From NCBI GenBank assembly GCA_050996405.1, contig JBPCRW010000107.1, positions 1 to 18,025 on the forward strand: a DNA stretch of 18,025 nucleotides, read 5' to 3'. The stretch's first letter is position 1, and each line of letters starts with the position of its first letter. The notes beneath the pieces are model-generated. The model saw only the letters and a program-made list of their open reading frames with translations, had not been told where the DNA came from and made no database searches. Below, in pieces: positions 11,080-18,025 of the stretch. Both the position numbers and the translations under genes were made by a program. The DNA comes from JBPCRW01 sp050996405 (GTDB lineage Bacteria; Acidobacteriota; Blastocatellia; Pyrinomonadales; Pyrinomonadaceae).

Positions 11080-14000
11080 TTACGCGCCAGCCGGAGCGAT
11101 TTTTTCGGCGCCCTCCGCCGTCGAAGCCGCCGAAATTTCGTCAGTTTCTTTAATCAGCGAATCATTAACGAGTTTTTCCTGTTCGAGATTGTGAATCGCG
11201 TAACTGCCGGTGGCAGGCGAAGCCGACGCGCTTCGTCCGACATAACGGAAACTCAAATCTTGCTTGATTTCTTCCAGCCGCGATTGAACAAAATTCCAGC
11301 CGCCCATATTCTGCGGTTCTTCCTGCGTCCAGAAAAGCTGCGCCGCGTTTTTGTATGAGACAAAAACTTCCTTCAATTTTTCGGCGGGAAACGGGTAAAA
11401 CTGTTCGAGCCGGACAATCGCCACGCGGTCATCTTTTGAATCCGTTCGCGCCGCGTCCAAATCGTAAAAAACTTTTCCCGAACACAAAACGATGCGTTTG
11501 ACTTTTGCACGGTCGGAGATTTTCGCATCGTCAATCACTGGTTGAAAACCGCCTGTTTCCAATTCGCTAATCGCGGAAGTCGCAGCGGGAAGTCTTAATA
11601 AACTCTTCGGTGTCATTATAATCAGCGGTCGCACAATTTTCTGATTGACCTGCCGCCGCAACAGATGAAAATACTGCGCCGGAGTCGTCGGATAACAAAC
11701 CTGCAAATTATTTTCCGCGCAAAGCTGCAAATATCTTTCGAGCCTGGCGGAAGAATGTTCGGGACCTTGACCTTCGTAGCCGTGCGGCAGCAGCATGACG
11801 AGCCGACATTTCTGCTGCCATTTGTCTTCCGATGCCGAAATATACTGGTCAATAATGACCTGCGCGCCGTTTGAAAAATCGCCGAACTGGGCTTCCCACG
11901 CGACGAGCGCGTCCGGCATCGTCATCGAATAGCCGTATTCAAAACCTAAAACGCCCTGCTCGCTCAAATTGCTGTCGAAAACCTGAAAACGCGCTTTTGG
12001 ATTTTCCGCGCTTCGCAGTTCGGCAAGCGGCGACCAAGCCGCGCCCGTCAGCGTGTCATACATCAGCGCGTGACGATGCGAAAATGTGCCGCGTCCCGAA
12101 TCCTGACCACTCAGGCGCACCATTTTTCCGTCCAGCACGAGCGAGCCGAACGCCAACGCTTCGGCAAAACCCCAATCCATCGGAACTTCGCCTGTTCCCA
12201 TTTTTGCGCGTCTGGTTAATTGACTGACCATTTTCGGATTGATGTGAAAGCCTTCGGGAACGGTTGAAATTTTTTGCGAAACGGTTTGCAGCTCTTCGCG
12301 CGAAACACCCGTTTCCAAAATTTTTGAACCGTCTTCATCTTCAATCGGCGGCGCGAGTTTTGCTTTCGCGGGTTTTTCCGACGCGATTTGTTTGGCGCGT
12401 TTTAAAATGTCTTCATACTTTGCGATAACGCGATTTGTCATCTCGTTCAAATCGTTTTCCGTGATGATGTTTTCACGAATCAACTGTTCGGCATACAAGT
12501 GACGAACGCCCGGGTGCGCTTTGACTTTCGCATACATCAGCGGCTGCGTGTAGCTCGGCTCGTCGCCTTCGTTGTGACCAAGACGGCGGAAACCGACTAA
12601 ATCGAGAGCGACATCTTTGTTATATTCCCGACGATAATCGAGCGCGATTTGAATGACGCGATATGCCGCTTCGGGGTCGTCGCCGTTGATATGAAAAATC
12701 GGCAATTGAGTAATCTGCGCCGCGTCGGTCGAATAAATCGAGCTGCGGGCAGCGTCAACGCCGGTCGTAAAACCGATTTGATTATTGATGACGATGTGAA
12801 TCGTGCCGCCCGTGCGATAACCTTTTAATTGAGCGATCTGCAAAGTTTCCATGACGATGCCTTGTCCGGCAAACGCCGCGTCGCCGTGCATCACAACCGG
12901 CAAAATTTTATCAATGACGGCTTTGCGGTCATCTTCGCCCGCGTCGAGCATTTCATCTTGCCGCGCTCGCGCTATTCCTTCGACCACTGCGTCAACAAAT
13001 TCGAGATGCGAGGGATTGGACGACAACTGAATTTTGACGCTCTTTCCGCCGTGCGTCTGGCGGTTTCCGACCGCGCCCTGATGATATTTGACATCGCCTT
13101 CGTCCGCCGGAAACGCGGGGTGCGAAGTGCCTTCAAAGACCGTGAAAATTCGCTCCGCCATATCACCCGTCGCCGGATTGCCGACGATGTTCGACAAAAC
13201 GTTGAGCCGCCCGCGATGCGCCGTTCCCATCATAATTTCTTCAACGCCGCGTTCCGCCGCGCCTTCAACTAGTTGGTCGAGCAAGGGAATAATGGTTTCC
13301 GTGCCTTCGAGCGAAAAACGTTTTTGTCCGAGATATTTTTTATGCAGAAACTGTTCAAACTGTTCGGCTTCAATGAGTTTTTGCAGCAGTTGTTTTTTGA
13401 TTTCCGCAGACAGCGGTTTCGTATCTACAAACTGCTGGCGCACCTGTTCACGAATCCATTGTTTTTCCTGCTTGCTCTGGATGTGGCGATATTCGATGCC
13501 GACTTTGCCGCAGTAAGCTCGCTGCAAAATCGAAAGAATTTCGCGCAAAGTGGCGGTTTCCGTGCCGTGCAAGCCGCCCGTGATAAACTCGCGGTCTAAA
13601 TCCCAAATCGTCAAACCGAAATGTTCCAAATCCAAATCTGCTTCGTGCGGCGAAGTCATCTTGAGCGGGTCGATGTCGGCAAGCAGATGTCCGCGAATCC
13701 GATAGGCGTTTATCAACTGCAAAACGTTCGCCTGCTTTTCGGTCTGCTCGCGGAAATTCTCGCCGCCGAACAGCGTCGGATTGTAATCTTCCGCCCAGCG
13801 CAGGGGCGAAAAACCGATTTCCAAATCGTTAAAAATTCCGTCGTAGAAATTATTTTGACCAATCAGAAATTCGTGGATTTTAGCAAGAAACAGACCACTT
13901 TCCGCGCCCTGAATAACGCGATGGTCATAGGTCGAAGTAATTGTAATAACTTTGCTGATGCCGAGTTGTGAAAGCGTGCCAGAAGTCATTGCCTGATATT

Positions 14001-14865
14001 CCGCCGGATATTCGATTGCGCCCGTTGCGACAATCACGCCCTGCCCGCTCATCAGACGCGGATTCGAGGCGACCGTGCCGATTGTTCCGGGATTCGTGAG
14101 CGAAATTGTCGTCCCTTGAAAATCTTCTAGTCCGAGTTTTCCGGCGCGTGAACGCTTGACCGTTTCGTTATAAGCCGCGAGAAACTCTGCGAAATCCATT
14201 TCATTCGCGCCTTTGATATTCGGCACGAGCAGATTTCTTGAACCGTCTTTTTTCTCGATGTCAATGGCGATGCCGAGATTGACTGATTCGTGTTCGAGAC
14301 GCGACGGCGCGCCGTTCACAAACCCGTAACCGTAGTTCATTTGCGGATAAATTTCGACCGCTTTGATAATTGCCCACGCAATCAGATGCGTAAATGAAAC
14401 TTTGCCGCCCGCCCGTTTTTGCAGTTGTTCGTTGACGATGCGGCGATTTTCTTCCAGCAGTTTGACGGGAATGCGGCGCGTCGAAGTCGCCGTCGGCACG
14501 GTCAAACTTTCCTCCATATTCTCGACGATTTTTTTACTCGCGCCGGTCAAAGGTTTGGCGTTCGTGTCCGCGCCGAGCGCGATGGAAACCTGTTTTTTCT
14601 GCGGCGCAGAAGGTTTTATCTGCGTCACTGTATTAGTTGACTGCTCCGTTTGATTTGAAAAGATATTCGCCGCCGGTTCGTAATTTCCGTTGCCGCCGTC
14701 GAATGGCGACACGCCGTTCATCAACTTGCCGAAAACTGCCTGCCACGATTCGTGAACCGATTTCGGGTCGGCTTTATAACGGGTCAGCAGACCTTCGACG
14801 TAACTGGCATTAGGACCATAATTTTCGGCGATATATTCGGATAAATTATTTACTTTCTCGCTCAC
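11080..14865 (-). CDS. kgd: Multifunctional 2-oxoglutarate decarboxylase/dehydrogenase E1 fused to E2 acyltransferase domain
   Basis: A 1261-residue fused enzyme of the Kgd/OdhA type, which decarboxylates 2-oxoglutarate in the TCA cycle using thiamine diphosphate. Residues 7-47 are the E1 N-terminal helix region (NASYVEGLLTRYKADPKSV), followed by a linker. Residues about 106-345 are a lipoyl-domain-free E2 succinyltransferase core with TYDHRVIQGAESG at 312-324. Catalytic His315 is present, while the usual HxxxDG aspartate is Gln319. From about 370 comes the E1: GHLLADIDPL, the KRFSLEG and AHRGRLNVL segments, the diphosphate motif GDAAFAGQG (661-669) with NNQIGF (694-699), and SGQDSGRGTFSHRH. 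Length and domain order match mycobacterial Kgd. The start is GTG at 14865, supported by GAGG 9 bases upstream. No separate sucB or lpd is present here. An intrinsic terminator follows. Confidence 0.93.
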   Translation of the reverse strand: MSEKVNNLSEYIAENYGPNASYVEGLLTRYKADPKSVHESWQAVFGKLMNGVSPFDGGNGNYEPAANIFSNQTEQSTNTVTQIKPSAPQKKQVSIALGADTNAKPLTGASKKIVENMEESLTVPTATSTRRIPVKLLEENRRIVNEQLQKRAGGKVSFTHLIAWAIIKAVEIYPQMNYGYGFVNGAPSRLEHESVNLGIAIDIEKKDGSRNLLVPNIKGANEMDFAEFLAAYNETVKRSRAGKLGLEDFQGTTISLTNPGTIGTVASNPRLMSGQGVIVATGAIEYPAEYQAMTSGTLSQLGISKVITITSTYDHRVIQGAESGLFLAKIHEFLIGQNNFYDGIFNDLEIGFSPLRWAEDYNPTLFGGENFREQTEKQANVLQLINAYRIRGHLLADIDPLKMTSPHEADLDLEHFGLTIWDLDREFITGGLHGTETATLREILSILQRAYCGKVGIEYRHIQSKQEKQWIREQVRQQFVDTKPLSAEIKKQLLQKLIEAEQFEQFLHKKYLGQKRFSLEGTETIIPLLDQLVEGAAERGVEEIMMGTAHRGRLNVLSNIVGNPATGDMAERIFTVFEGTSHPAFPADEGDVKYHQGAVGNRQTHGGKSVKIQLSSNPSHLEFVDAVVEGIARARQDEMLDAGEDDRKAVIDKILPVVMHGDAAFAGQGIVMETLQIAQLKGYRTGGTIHIVINNQIGFTTGVDAARSSIYSTDAAQITQLPIFHINGDDPEAAYRVIQIALDYRREYNKDVALDLVGFRRLGHNEGDEPSYTQPLMYAKVKAHPGVRHLYAEQLIRENIITENDLNEMTNRVIAKYEDILKRAKQIASEKPAKAKLAPPIEDEDGSKILETGVSREELQTVSQKISTVPEGFHINPKMVSQLTRRAKMGTGEVPMDWGFAEALAFGSLVLDGKMVRLSGQDSGRGTFSHRHALMYDTLTGAAWSPLAELRSAENPKARFQVFDSNLSEQGVLGFEYGYSMTMPDALVAWEAQFGDFSNGAQVIIDQYISASEDKWQQKCRLVMLLPHGYEGQGPEHSSARLERYLQLCAENNLQVCYPTTPAQYFHLLRRQVNQKIVRPLIIMTPKSLLRLPAATSAISELETGGFQPVIDDAKISDRAKVKRIVLCSGKVFYDLDAARTDSKDDRVAIVRLEQFYPFPAEKLKEVFVSYKNAAQLFWTQEEPQNMGGWNFVQSRLEEIKQDLSFRYVGRSASASPATGSYAIHNLEQEKLVNDSLIKETDEISAASTAEGAEKIAPAGA

Positions 14866-14873
14866 TTTGTTTT

Positions 14874-14879
14874 TCCTCG
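14874..14879 (-). promoter_or_regulatory. Ribosome binding site that decides the GTG start of kgd
   Basis: On the minus strand CGAGGA (complement of 14874-14879) lies about 9 bases before GTG at 14865. No in-frame ATG with better context is near, and the following residues MSEKVNNLSEYI fit the E1 N-terminus, so GTG is the likely start. Confidence 0.65.
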
Positions 14880-14926
14880 TTTGCCTGATGCAGGCTAACG
14901 TTCAATTTTAACGCAAAAGAGAATAA

Positions 14927-14932
14927 ATTATA
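14927..14932 (-). promoter_or_regulatory. Candidate -10 box upstream of kgd at the edge of a repeat element
   Basis: A perfect TATAAT on the minus strand (complement of 14927-14932) abuts the end of repeat element C, about 60 bases before the kgd start. No good -35 hexamer lies 16-18 bases further upstream; CTGACG is present but at 20 bases. It could give kgd its own start, with the repeat supplying part of the promoter. Confidence 0.3.
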
Positions 14933-15026
14933 AGTGAGAGGTAAGCAGGCTGCGTCAGATTGAAATTTGAAACGAATTTTAAAACTTTATTCTGCGAAAT
15001 CTTCTGCTTACTGTGCACCGCTCACT
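14933..15026. repeat. Inverted heptamer-repeat element C (agtragc family)
   Basis: The left arm (14933-14953) has 7-base units agtgaga and ggtaagc. The right arm (15006-15026) has gcttact, gtgcacc and gctcact. The right arm matches, unit for unit and in the same phase, the arm of element A at 5011-5031, differing mainly in the middle unit. The arms are inverted with respect to each other with about 50 unrelated bases between them. The element begins two bases past the stop codon of the kinase gene and fills most of the kinase-kgd gap. Confidence 0.7.
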
Positions 15027-15027
15027 T

Positions 15028-16266
15028 TTAAAGTTCTTTCGGCAGACGAATTTCAAAAACAGTTCTTTTTCCCGTTTCGCTTTCGACGCGGATTTTGCCG
15101 CCCGCTTTCTCGACCGAATCTTTTACCGCGTCGAGTCCGATGCCGCGCCCCGATATTTCCGAAATTTTTTCGGCGGTCGAGAATCCGTGCGCGAAAATTA
15201 AATCGAACGTTTTGGCGCGGGTCAAAATTTCATCTGCCGCGACCAGATTTTTCTCGACGGCTTTGGCTTTGATTTTTTTCGCGTCAAGCCCGCGCCCGTT
15301 GTCCGAAACGCGCAAAATTAAATTTTTATTTTCGGCTAAAAATTCGATTTTTATTTTCCCGTTTTTTTCGATTGCGTGGTCAACCGCGTTGCGAATTAAA
15401 TGCAAAAGAGCGTCGGAAATCAGCTTCAAAAGTTTGCCGGAAATTTCCGCTTCAATCGCCGATATTTCAAACTCGATTTTTTTATTGAGCCGCCGCGCGA
15501 TTTTTTCTCCGCTCGAAGCGGCTTGGGCTAAAACGCCTTGTAAATCCGCTTTAAAATTCGCGCCGGAATCGAAAAAAGTCAACTTTGAATCAAATGATTG
15601 GACGAGCGAGGCAATATCTTTTTCCTTTTTTCGGCTGGCGAAAAAAATGCAGAAACCGATTTTGTTTTCTCCGGCAAGCGTGGGGTGCGGAAAAGTAGCA
15701 ATGATTTCGCTTTGATTTTGCAGCGCGTCGCGCAAACTACGAAATTTTTCGTCGAAATTCGATAAATCGAAAGCCACATCAATTGAGTAAAAACTTTTTC
15801 CGTCTGCCGTCGCCGCCGACAGAAATTTTTTTTCTTCGGCGGATAATTGTTTCAAAATCTCCGGCGGAATATTGTTCGGAAAATCTTCGGAAACCGATTC
15901 GGAATAATTTGGAACAAGAGCGCGAATTTTTTGCGCGAACTCGGCTGGAAATTCGTTGTTTTTGCCGCTCGCCGCGCGGCGAAAAGTTTCGCGCAGAATT
16001 TCTAAGCCTTCCTGCAAAAGCGATACGAAATTTTTATCCGGCTGAATTTTTTTATCTCCGGCGGCTTGCAAAAGATTTTCGAGTTCGTGCGCGAGTTTGC
16101 CGGAAACATTGAAACCGAACGTTTGCGAAGTTCCTTTGAGAGTGTGAAGCGTGCGAAAAATTTCGCGCCGGAAATTTCCGCCTAAAGGTTCGGTCGATAA
16201 TTTCGAGTGGAGATTTTCAAGGTTTGAAATCGCTTCGTTGAGAAATTCCTGTTGAAGATTTTCCAT
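15028..16266 (-). CDS. CheA-like Hpt/histidine kinase lacking the CheW-like domain
   Basis: A 412-residue soluble kinase-like protein. Residues 1-120 are an Hpt (P1) domain with the phosphoacceptor motif RTLHTLKGTSQTFGF, giving His41. Residues about 150-232 look like the small regulatory (P2-like) domain found between P1 and the catalytic part in CheA relatives. Residues about 240-412 are an HATPase domain: N box LLHLIRNAVDHAIE (287-300), G1 SDNGRGLD (321-328), GFSTAEKISEIS (361-372), G2 GRGIGLDAV (373-381), and a final ETGKRTVFEIRLP. The C-terminal CheW-like P5 domain is absent, and a canonical dimerisation P3 is not evident. The ATG at 16266 is chosen because AAGGA (complement of 16275-16279) lies 8 bases upstream; an extended GTG start at 16302 would run into a repeat element. 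It lies between nusB and kgd on the same strand. Its partner response regulator is not in the window. Confidence 0.8.
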   Translation of the reverse strand: MENLQQEFLNEAISNLENLHSKLSTEPLGGNFRREIFRTLHTLKGTSQTFGFNVSGKLAHELENLLQAAGDKKIQPDKNFVSLLQEGLEILRETFRRAASGKNNEFPAEFAQKIRALVPNYSESVSEDFPNNIPPEILKQLSAEEKKFLSAATADGKSFYSIDVAFDLSNFDEKFRSLRDALQNQSEIIATFPHPTLAGENKIGFCIFFASRKKEKDIASLVQSFDSKLTFFDSGANFKADLQGVLAQAASSGEKIARRLNKKIEFEISAIEAEISGKLLKLISDALLHLIRNAVDHAIEKNGKIKIEFLAENKNLILRVSDNGRGLDAKKIKAKAVEKNLVAADEILTRAKTFDLIFAHGFSTAEKISEISGRGIGLDAVKDSVEKAGGKIRVESETGKRTVFEIRLPKEL

Positions 16267-16279
16267 CGGATTTTTCCTT

Positions 16280-16386
16280 AGAAATTGGACGCGGATGAAC
16301 ACTGATTAAACGGATTTTCGCGGACAAACCTTTGAAAAAAATCTGCGAAAATCCGCCTGAATCCGTTAAATCAGCGTCCTATTTCT
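16280..16386. repeat. Inverted decamer-repeat element D
   Basis: The same design as the heptamer elements but with 10-base units. The left arm carries units in phase from 16291 (gcggatgaac, then actgattaaa) and the right arm four units at 16341-16380 (such as atctgcgaaa and atccgcctga). The outer ends form a 13-base terminal inverted repeat with one mismatch (16280-16292 and 16374-16386). It fills the gap between nusB and the kinase gene. The outer end overlaps the last base of the kinase's Shine-Dalgarno region. Confidence 0.7.
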
Positions 16387-16404
16387 TATTTTCAAAATAT
16401 AATT

Positions 16405-16872
16405 TCAGCGCGATGAAGTTTTTGTTTTTTCAAGTTCTTCGCCCGTTTGCAAAGATTTCTTTTTTTCCAAATCGTTTTTCACGGCATCGAGAATGCCATT
16501 GATAAACTGCGTCGCTTCAAAGGTCGAAAACCTGCGCGCGATTTCCAATGCTTCGTTAATGACGACCGTGTAAGGCGTTTCACCGAGCAGAAATTCATAG
16601 ACGGCGAGCCGCAAAACGTTGCGGTCAACAATCGCCATTCGCGGAATTCGCCAATGTTCGGCGCGCAGGCGAATCTGCTCGTCAACTTTTTCAATATCGC
16701 GCAGCGCGCCTTTGGCAAGTTGGTCGGCAAACTCGCGCGTTTCCGCGTCAATATCTGTTTCGCCGAGTTCGTTCCAGTAGTCCTGCGTCAAAACGTCCGA
16801 AGGCGTTTTGGCAACGTCCGCCGCAAATAAAATCTGCAAAGCGCATTCGCGCGCCTTACGTCTGGCTCCCAT
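16405..16872 (-). CDS. nusB: Transcription antitermination factor NusB
   Basis: A 155-residue all-helical RNA-binding protein that, with NusE/S10, forms the boxA-binding part of the antitermination complex on rRNA operons. Family features are in order: GARRKARECALQILFAADV at the N-terminus, the LAKG helix start (53-56), the central IVDRNVLRLAVYEFLLG (81-97), and the C-terminal VVINEALEIARRFS followed by FINGILDAV. The ATG at 16872 is chosen because the family begins at this Arg-rich segment; an in-frame TTG at 16893 would add seven residues. The Shine-Dalgarno sequence is weak. It follows ribH by 33 bases on the same strand, the common ribH-nusB pairing, and is probably co-transcribed from the promoter upstream of ribH. 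The C-terminal tail (137-155) is charged and longer than in many NusB proteins. Confidence 0.94.
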   Translation of the reverse strand: MGARRKARECALQILFAADVAKTPSDVLTQDYWNELGETDIDAETREFADQLAKGALRDIEKVDEQIRLRAEHWRIPRMAIVDRNVLRLAVYEFLLGETPYTVVINEALEIARRFSTFEATQFINGILDAVKNDLEKKKSLQTGEELEKTKTSSR

Positions 16873-16905
16873 AATTCTTAAACCGCTTTTCAAAAACGCG
16901 CAAAA

Positions 16906-17403
16906 TTATTTTTTCTTCGCGCCGCGCATTTCCGCGTATAAATTTACCACTTCAACCGCCGACATCGCCGCTTCAAAACCTTTGTTTCCGGCTTTGACTC
17001 CGGCGCGGTCAATCGCTTGTTCGAGCGTGTCCGCCGTCACGATTCCGAACATTACGGGAACGCCGGTTTTCATCGCAACCTGTGCAATGCCTTTGATTGC
17101 CTCGCCCGCCACAAAATCAAAGTGCGGCGTTTGTCCGCGAAGCACGACACCAAGACAAATGACGGCATCAAACTTTCCGCTTTCCGCCACCTTTAAAGTC
17201 GTCAACGGAATTTCAAACGAACCCGGCACTTTAAAAATCTCGACCGATTTTTCATCCGCGCCGAGCCTTTCCAGCGCGTCGAGCGCACCGTCAACCAATT
17301 TTGAACCGATGAAATCGTTCCAGCGCGATGTCACAATCGCAAAACGAAATCCTTCAGCCGTTAGTTTTCCTTGATGAACTTTTGGTTGCAAAATTTTCTC
17401 CAT
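16906..17403 (-). CDS. ribH: 6,7-dimethyl-8-ribityllumazine synthase
   Basis: A 165-residue lumazine synthase, the penultimate enzyme of riboflavin synthesis. It condenses 5-amino-6-ribitylaminouracil with 3,4-dihydroxy-2-butanone 4-phosphate. The motifs are complete: ARFxIV-type first strand (FRFAIVTSRWNDFI, 19-32), substrate loop VPGSFEIPL (59-67), CLGVVLRGQTPHFDFVAGEA (83-102) with catalytic His94, PVMFGIVTADTLEQA (116-130), and RAGVKAGNKGFEAA (133-146) with the phosphate-binding Arg133. Such proteins assemble into pentamers or 60-subunit shells. The ATG at 17403 is the natural start, but no strong Shine-Dalgarno sequence is visible. A near-consensus promoter lies just upstream, and no FMN riboswitch is recognisable in the short leader. 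Other rib genes are not in the window. Confidence 0.95.
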   Translation of the reverse strand: MEKILQPKVHQGKLTAEGFRFAIVTSRWNDFIGSKLVDGALDALERLGADEKSVEIFKVPGSFEIPLTTLKVAESGKFDAVICLGVVLRGQTPHFDFVAGEAIKGIAQVAMKTGVPVMFGIVTADTLEQAIDRAGVKAGNKGFEAAMSAVEVVNLYAEMRGAKKK

Positions 17404-17427
17404 TCAAAGCGAGCAAATCAATTTTTA

Positions 17428-17456
17428 AGTATAGAGAACACGCCGAAACGTGACAA
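17428..17456 (-). promoter_or_regulatory. Sigma70-type promoter for ribH-nusB
   Basis: On the minus strand TTGTCA (complement of 17451-17456) and TATACT (complement of 17428-17433) are exactly 17 bases apart. Each hexamer matches 5 of 6 consensus bases. Transcription would begin near 17420, leaving a leader of about 20 bases before the ribH ATG, too short for a riboswitch. Confidence 0.65.
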
Positions 17457-17529
17457 GCATAGAAAAACAAAAAAAGAGAGGCGTTTTCTAGTCTAAATTT
17501 GATTTTACGACGAGAACAATAAAGTAAGT

Positions 17530-17590
17530 GGACAGAATTATTTTATAAGTATTCTGTCCTTAAATTTAATCTTGTATTCTGTTTCTAAAT
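17530..17590. repeat. Inverted and direct repeat cluster around attctgtcc
   Basis: A perfect 9-bp inverted repeat pairs ggacagaat (17530-17538) with attctgtcc (17551-17559) across 12 A/T-rich bases. The right arm is repeated directly 25 bases further on (gtattctgt at 17549 and again at 17574, each followed closely by taaat). It lies between the ribH promoter and the transposase remnant. It could be a regulator-binding site or the scar of an older insertion. Confidence 0.45.
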
Positions 17591-17592
17591 TA

Positions 17593-17610
17593 ACCTGAGT
17601 TCGAGATAAG
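17593..17610. mobile_element. Possible terminal end of the IS982-family element
   Basis: The sequence acctgagttcgagataag lies just outside the transposase stop codon, where the right-hand inverted repeat of an IS982-type element would be expected. Starting with ACC fits what I recall of the family. The matching left end lies outside the window, so the pairing cannot be tested here. Confidence 0.35.
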
Positions 17611-17612
17611 AA

Positions 17613-18025
17613 TTAAATAGAAATCGGCTCTAATTGCCAATTTTTATCCAGATTCAAGGATGGCTTTTTTTCTCTGAAACTGTAAGCTATCAATCCTGAC
17701 GCGACATTTCCCAGAAAATTCCATAAAGACCGATGCCGCGAATATTCAATTTGTGAGATATTCTTTAATAGGTCGTTGACCGTTTCGATAATCGCCCGTT
17801 TTCTGAGCAGCAGAATCTCGCGCCCCCGAAACCGCCGCGCTCTCGCCACGACCGGAGTTTGCCAATCGCGCCTCTGCCGCGTCCCGACTTCTCCTTTAAG
17901 CCAACAATGCCGCCCGTTTCCAGAGTGCTTGAGCCAACCGCAGACACAAATACCCGGAAACCCGGAAAAATCCGTGCCAATTCTTTGACCCGATGAGCTT
18001 CCGAATTGAGCGGTAAATAATGACA
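17613..18025 (-). pseudogene. IS982-family transposase, decayed and truncated by the window edge
   Basis: The intact C-terminal 70 or so residues are typical of IS982-family DDE transposases: ILLLRKRAIIETVNDLLKN (within 17849-17613), then SQIEYSRHRS and the ending GLIAYSFREKKPSL. Further upstream (towards 18025) the family-like residues switch frame. One frame gives a VKELARIFPGF-like segment, and from about 17954 another gives GYLCLRLAQALWKRAALLA, ending in a stop at 17896-17898. The final frame, in register with the C-terminus, is recognisable from about 17890. At least two frameshifts are therefore needed to rebuild a transposase, so it is most likely inactive. The N-terminal part is outside the window. 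IS982 elements move by a DDE transposase acting on short terminal repeats. Sequencing error is an alternative explanation for the shifts. Confidence 0.7.

Noticed and set aside
12829..13272. Long rightward open frame of 147 residues opposite kgd
   Set aside because: It is antisense to a well-conserved coding region, has no family resemblance, and is rich in Arg and Phe as expected for a shadow frame of this base composition.
14883..14895. Short palindrome gcctg-atg-caggc between kgd and element C
   Set aside because: A 5-bp stem with a 3-base loop and no T run is too weak to call as a regulatory site.
15095..15715. Rightward 206-residue open frame opposite the kinase gene
   Set aside because: Ser/Phe/Ala-rich composition and exact overlap with the ATPase domain show it is an antisense shadow.
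16267..16302. Extended GTG start for the CheA-like kinase
   Set aside because: The extra residues come from the decamer repeat element, whereas the internal ATG at 16266 has a well-spaced AAGGA.
17404..17427. FMN riboswitch in the ribH leader
   Set aside because: The promoter at 17428-17456 leaves only about 20 bases of leader, and no conserved RFN-element sequence is seen.

Overview
The window looks like a piece of a bacterial chromosome from the phylum Acidobacteriota, probably a Blastocatellia-like lineage. This is inferred from gene content only: an Oar-like TonB-dependent receptor with an N-terminal carboxypeptidase-regulatory-like domain, an HspR-type regulator, a PATAN (DUF4388) protein, a fused 2-oxoglutarate decarboxylase (Kgd type), and many short-unit intergenic repeats. 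No rRNA, tRNA, CRISPR array or phage gene was seen.

Layout. Positions 14-9707 read rightwards: an hspR-like MerR regulator, a large outer-membrane TonB-dependent receptor closed by an intrinsic terminator, a PATAN/TPR-like protein, smc (chromosome condensation), and a secreted protein of unknown function whose start overlaps the smc stop by one base. Positions 9770-17403 read leftwards. In transcription order these are ribH (lumazine synthase), nusB, a CheA-like Hpt/ATPase kinase, kgd, and a CapA-family lipoprotein. A good sigma70-type promoter lies directly upstream of ribH, and an intrinsic terminator follows kgd. The two blocks converge at 9708-9769. The right edge (17593-18025) is a decayed IS982-family transposase running out of the window.

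How the genes fit together. ribH and nusB form a common housekeeping pair. Kgd is a TCA-cycle enzyme with E1 and E2 acyltransferase domains on one chain. smc and its coupled secreted partner form a second unit. The kinase and the PATAN protein look like signalling parts, but no CheY, CheW or receptor gene is nearby, so their pathway is unknown.

The most distinctive signal is repeat DNA. Three of the intergenic gaps are filled by elements whose two arms are tandem, degenerate 7-base units in inverted orientation (4955-5038, 9701-9776, 14933-15026). A fourth gap holds a similar design with 10-base units (16280-16386). Two further 7-base tandem runs lie inside smc, one in its hinge and one in an acidic head insertion. 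The elements touch or supply the stop codons of the neighbouring genes. They resemble the heptanucleotide short tandem repeats known from cyanobacteria, but here they are arranged as hairpins.
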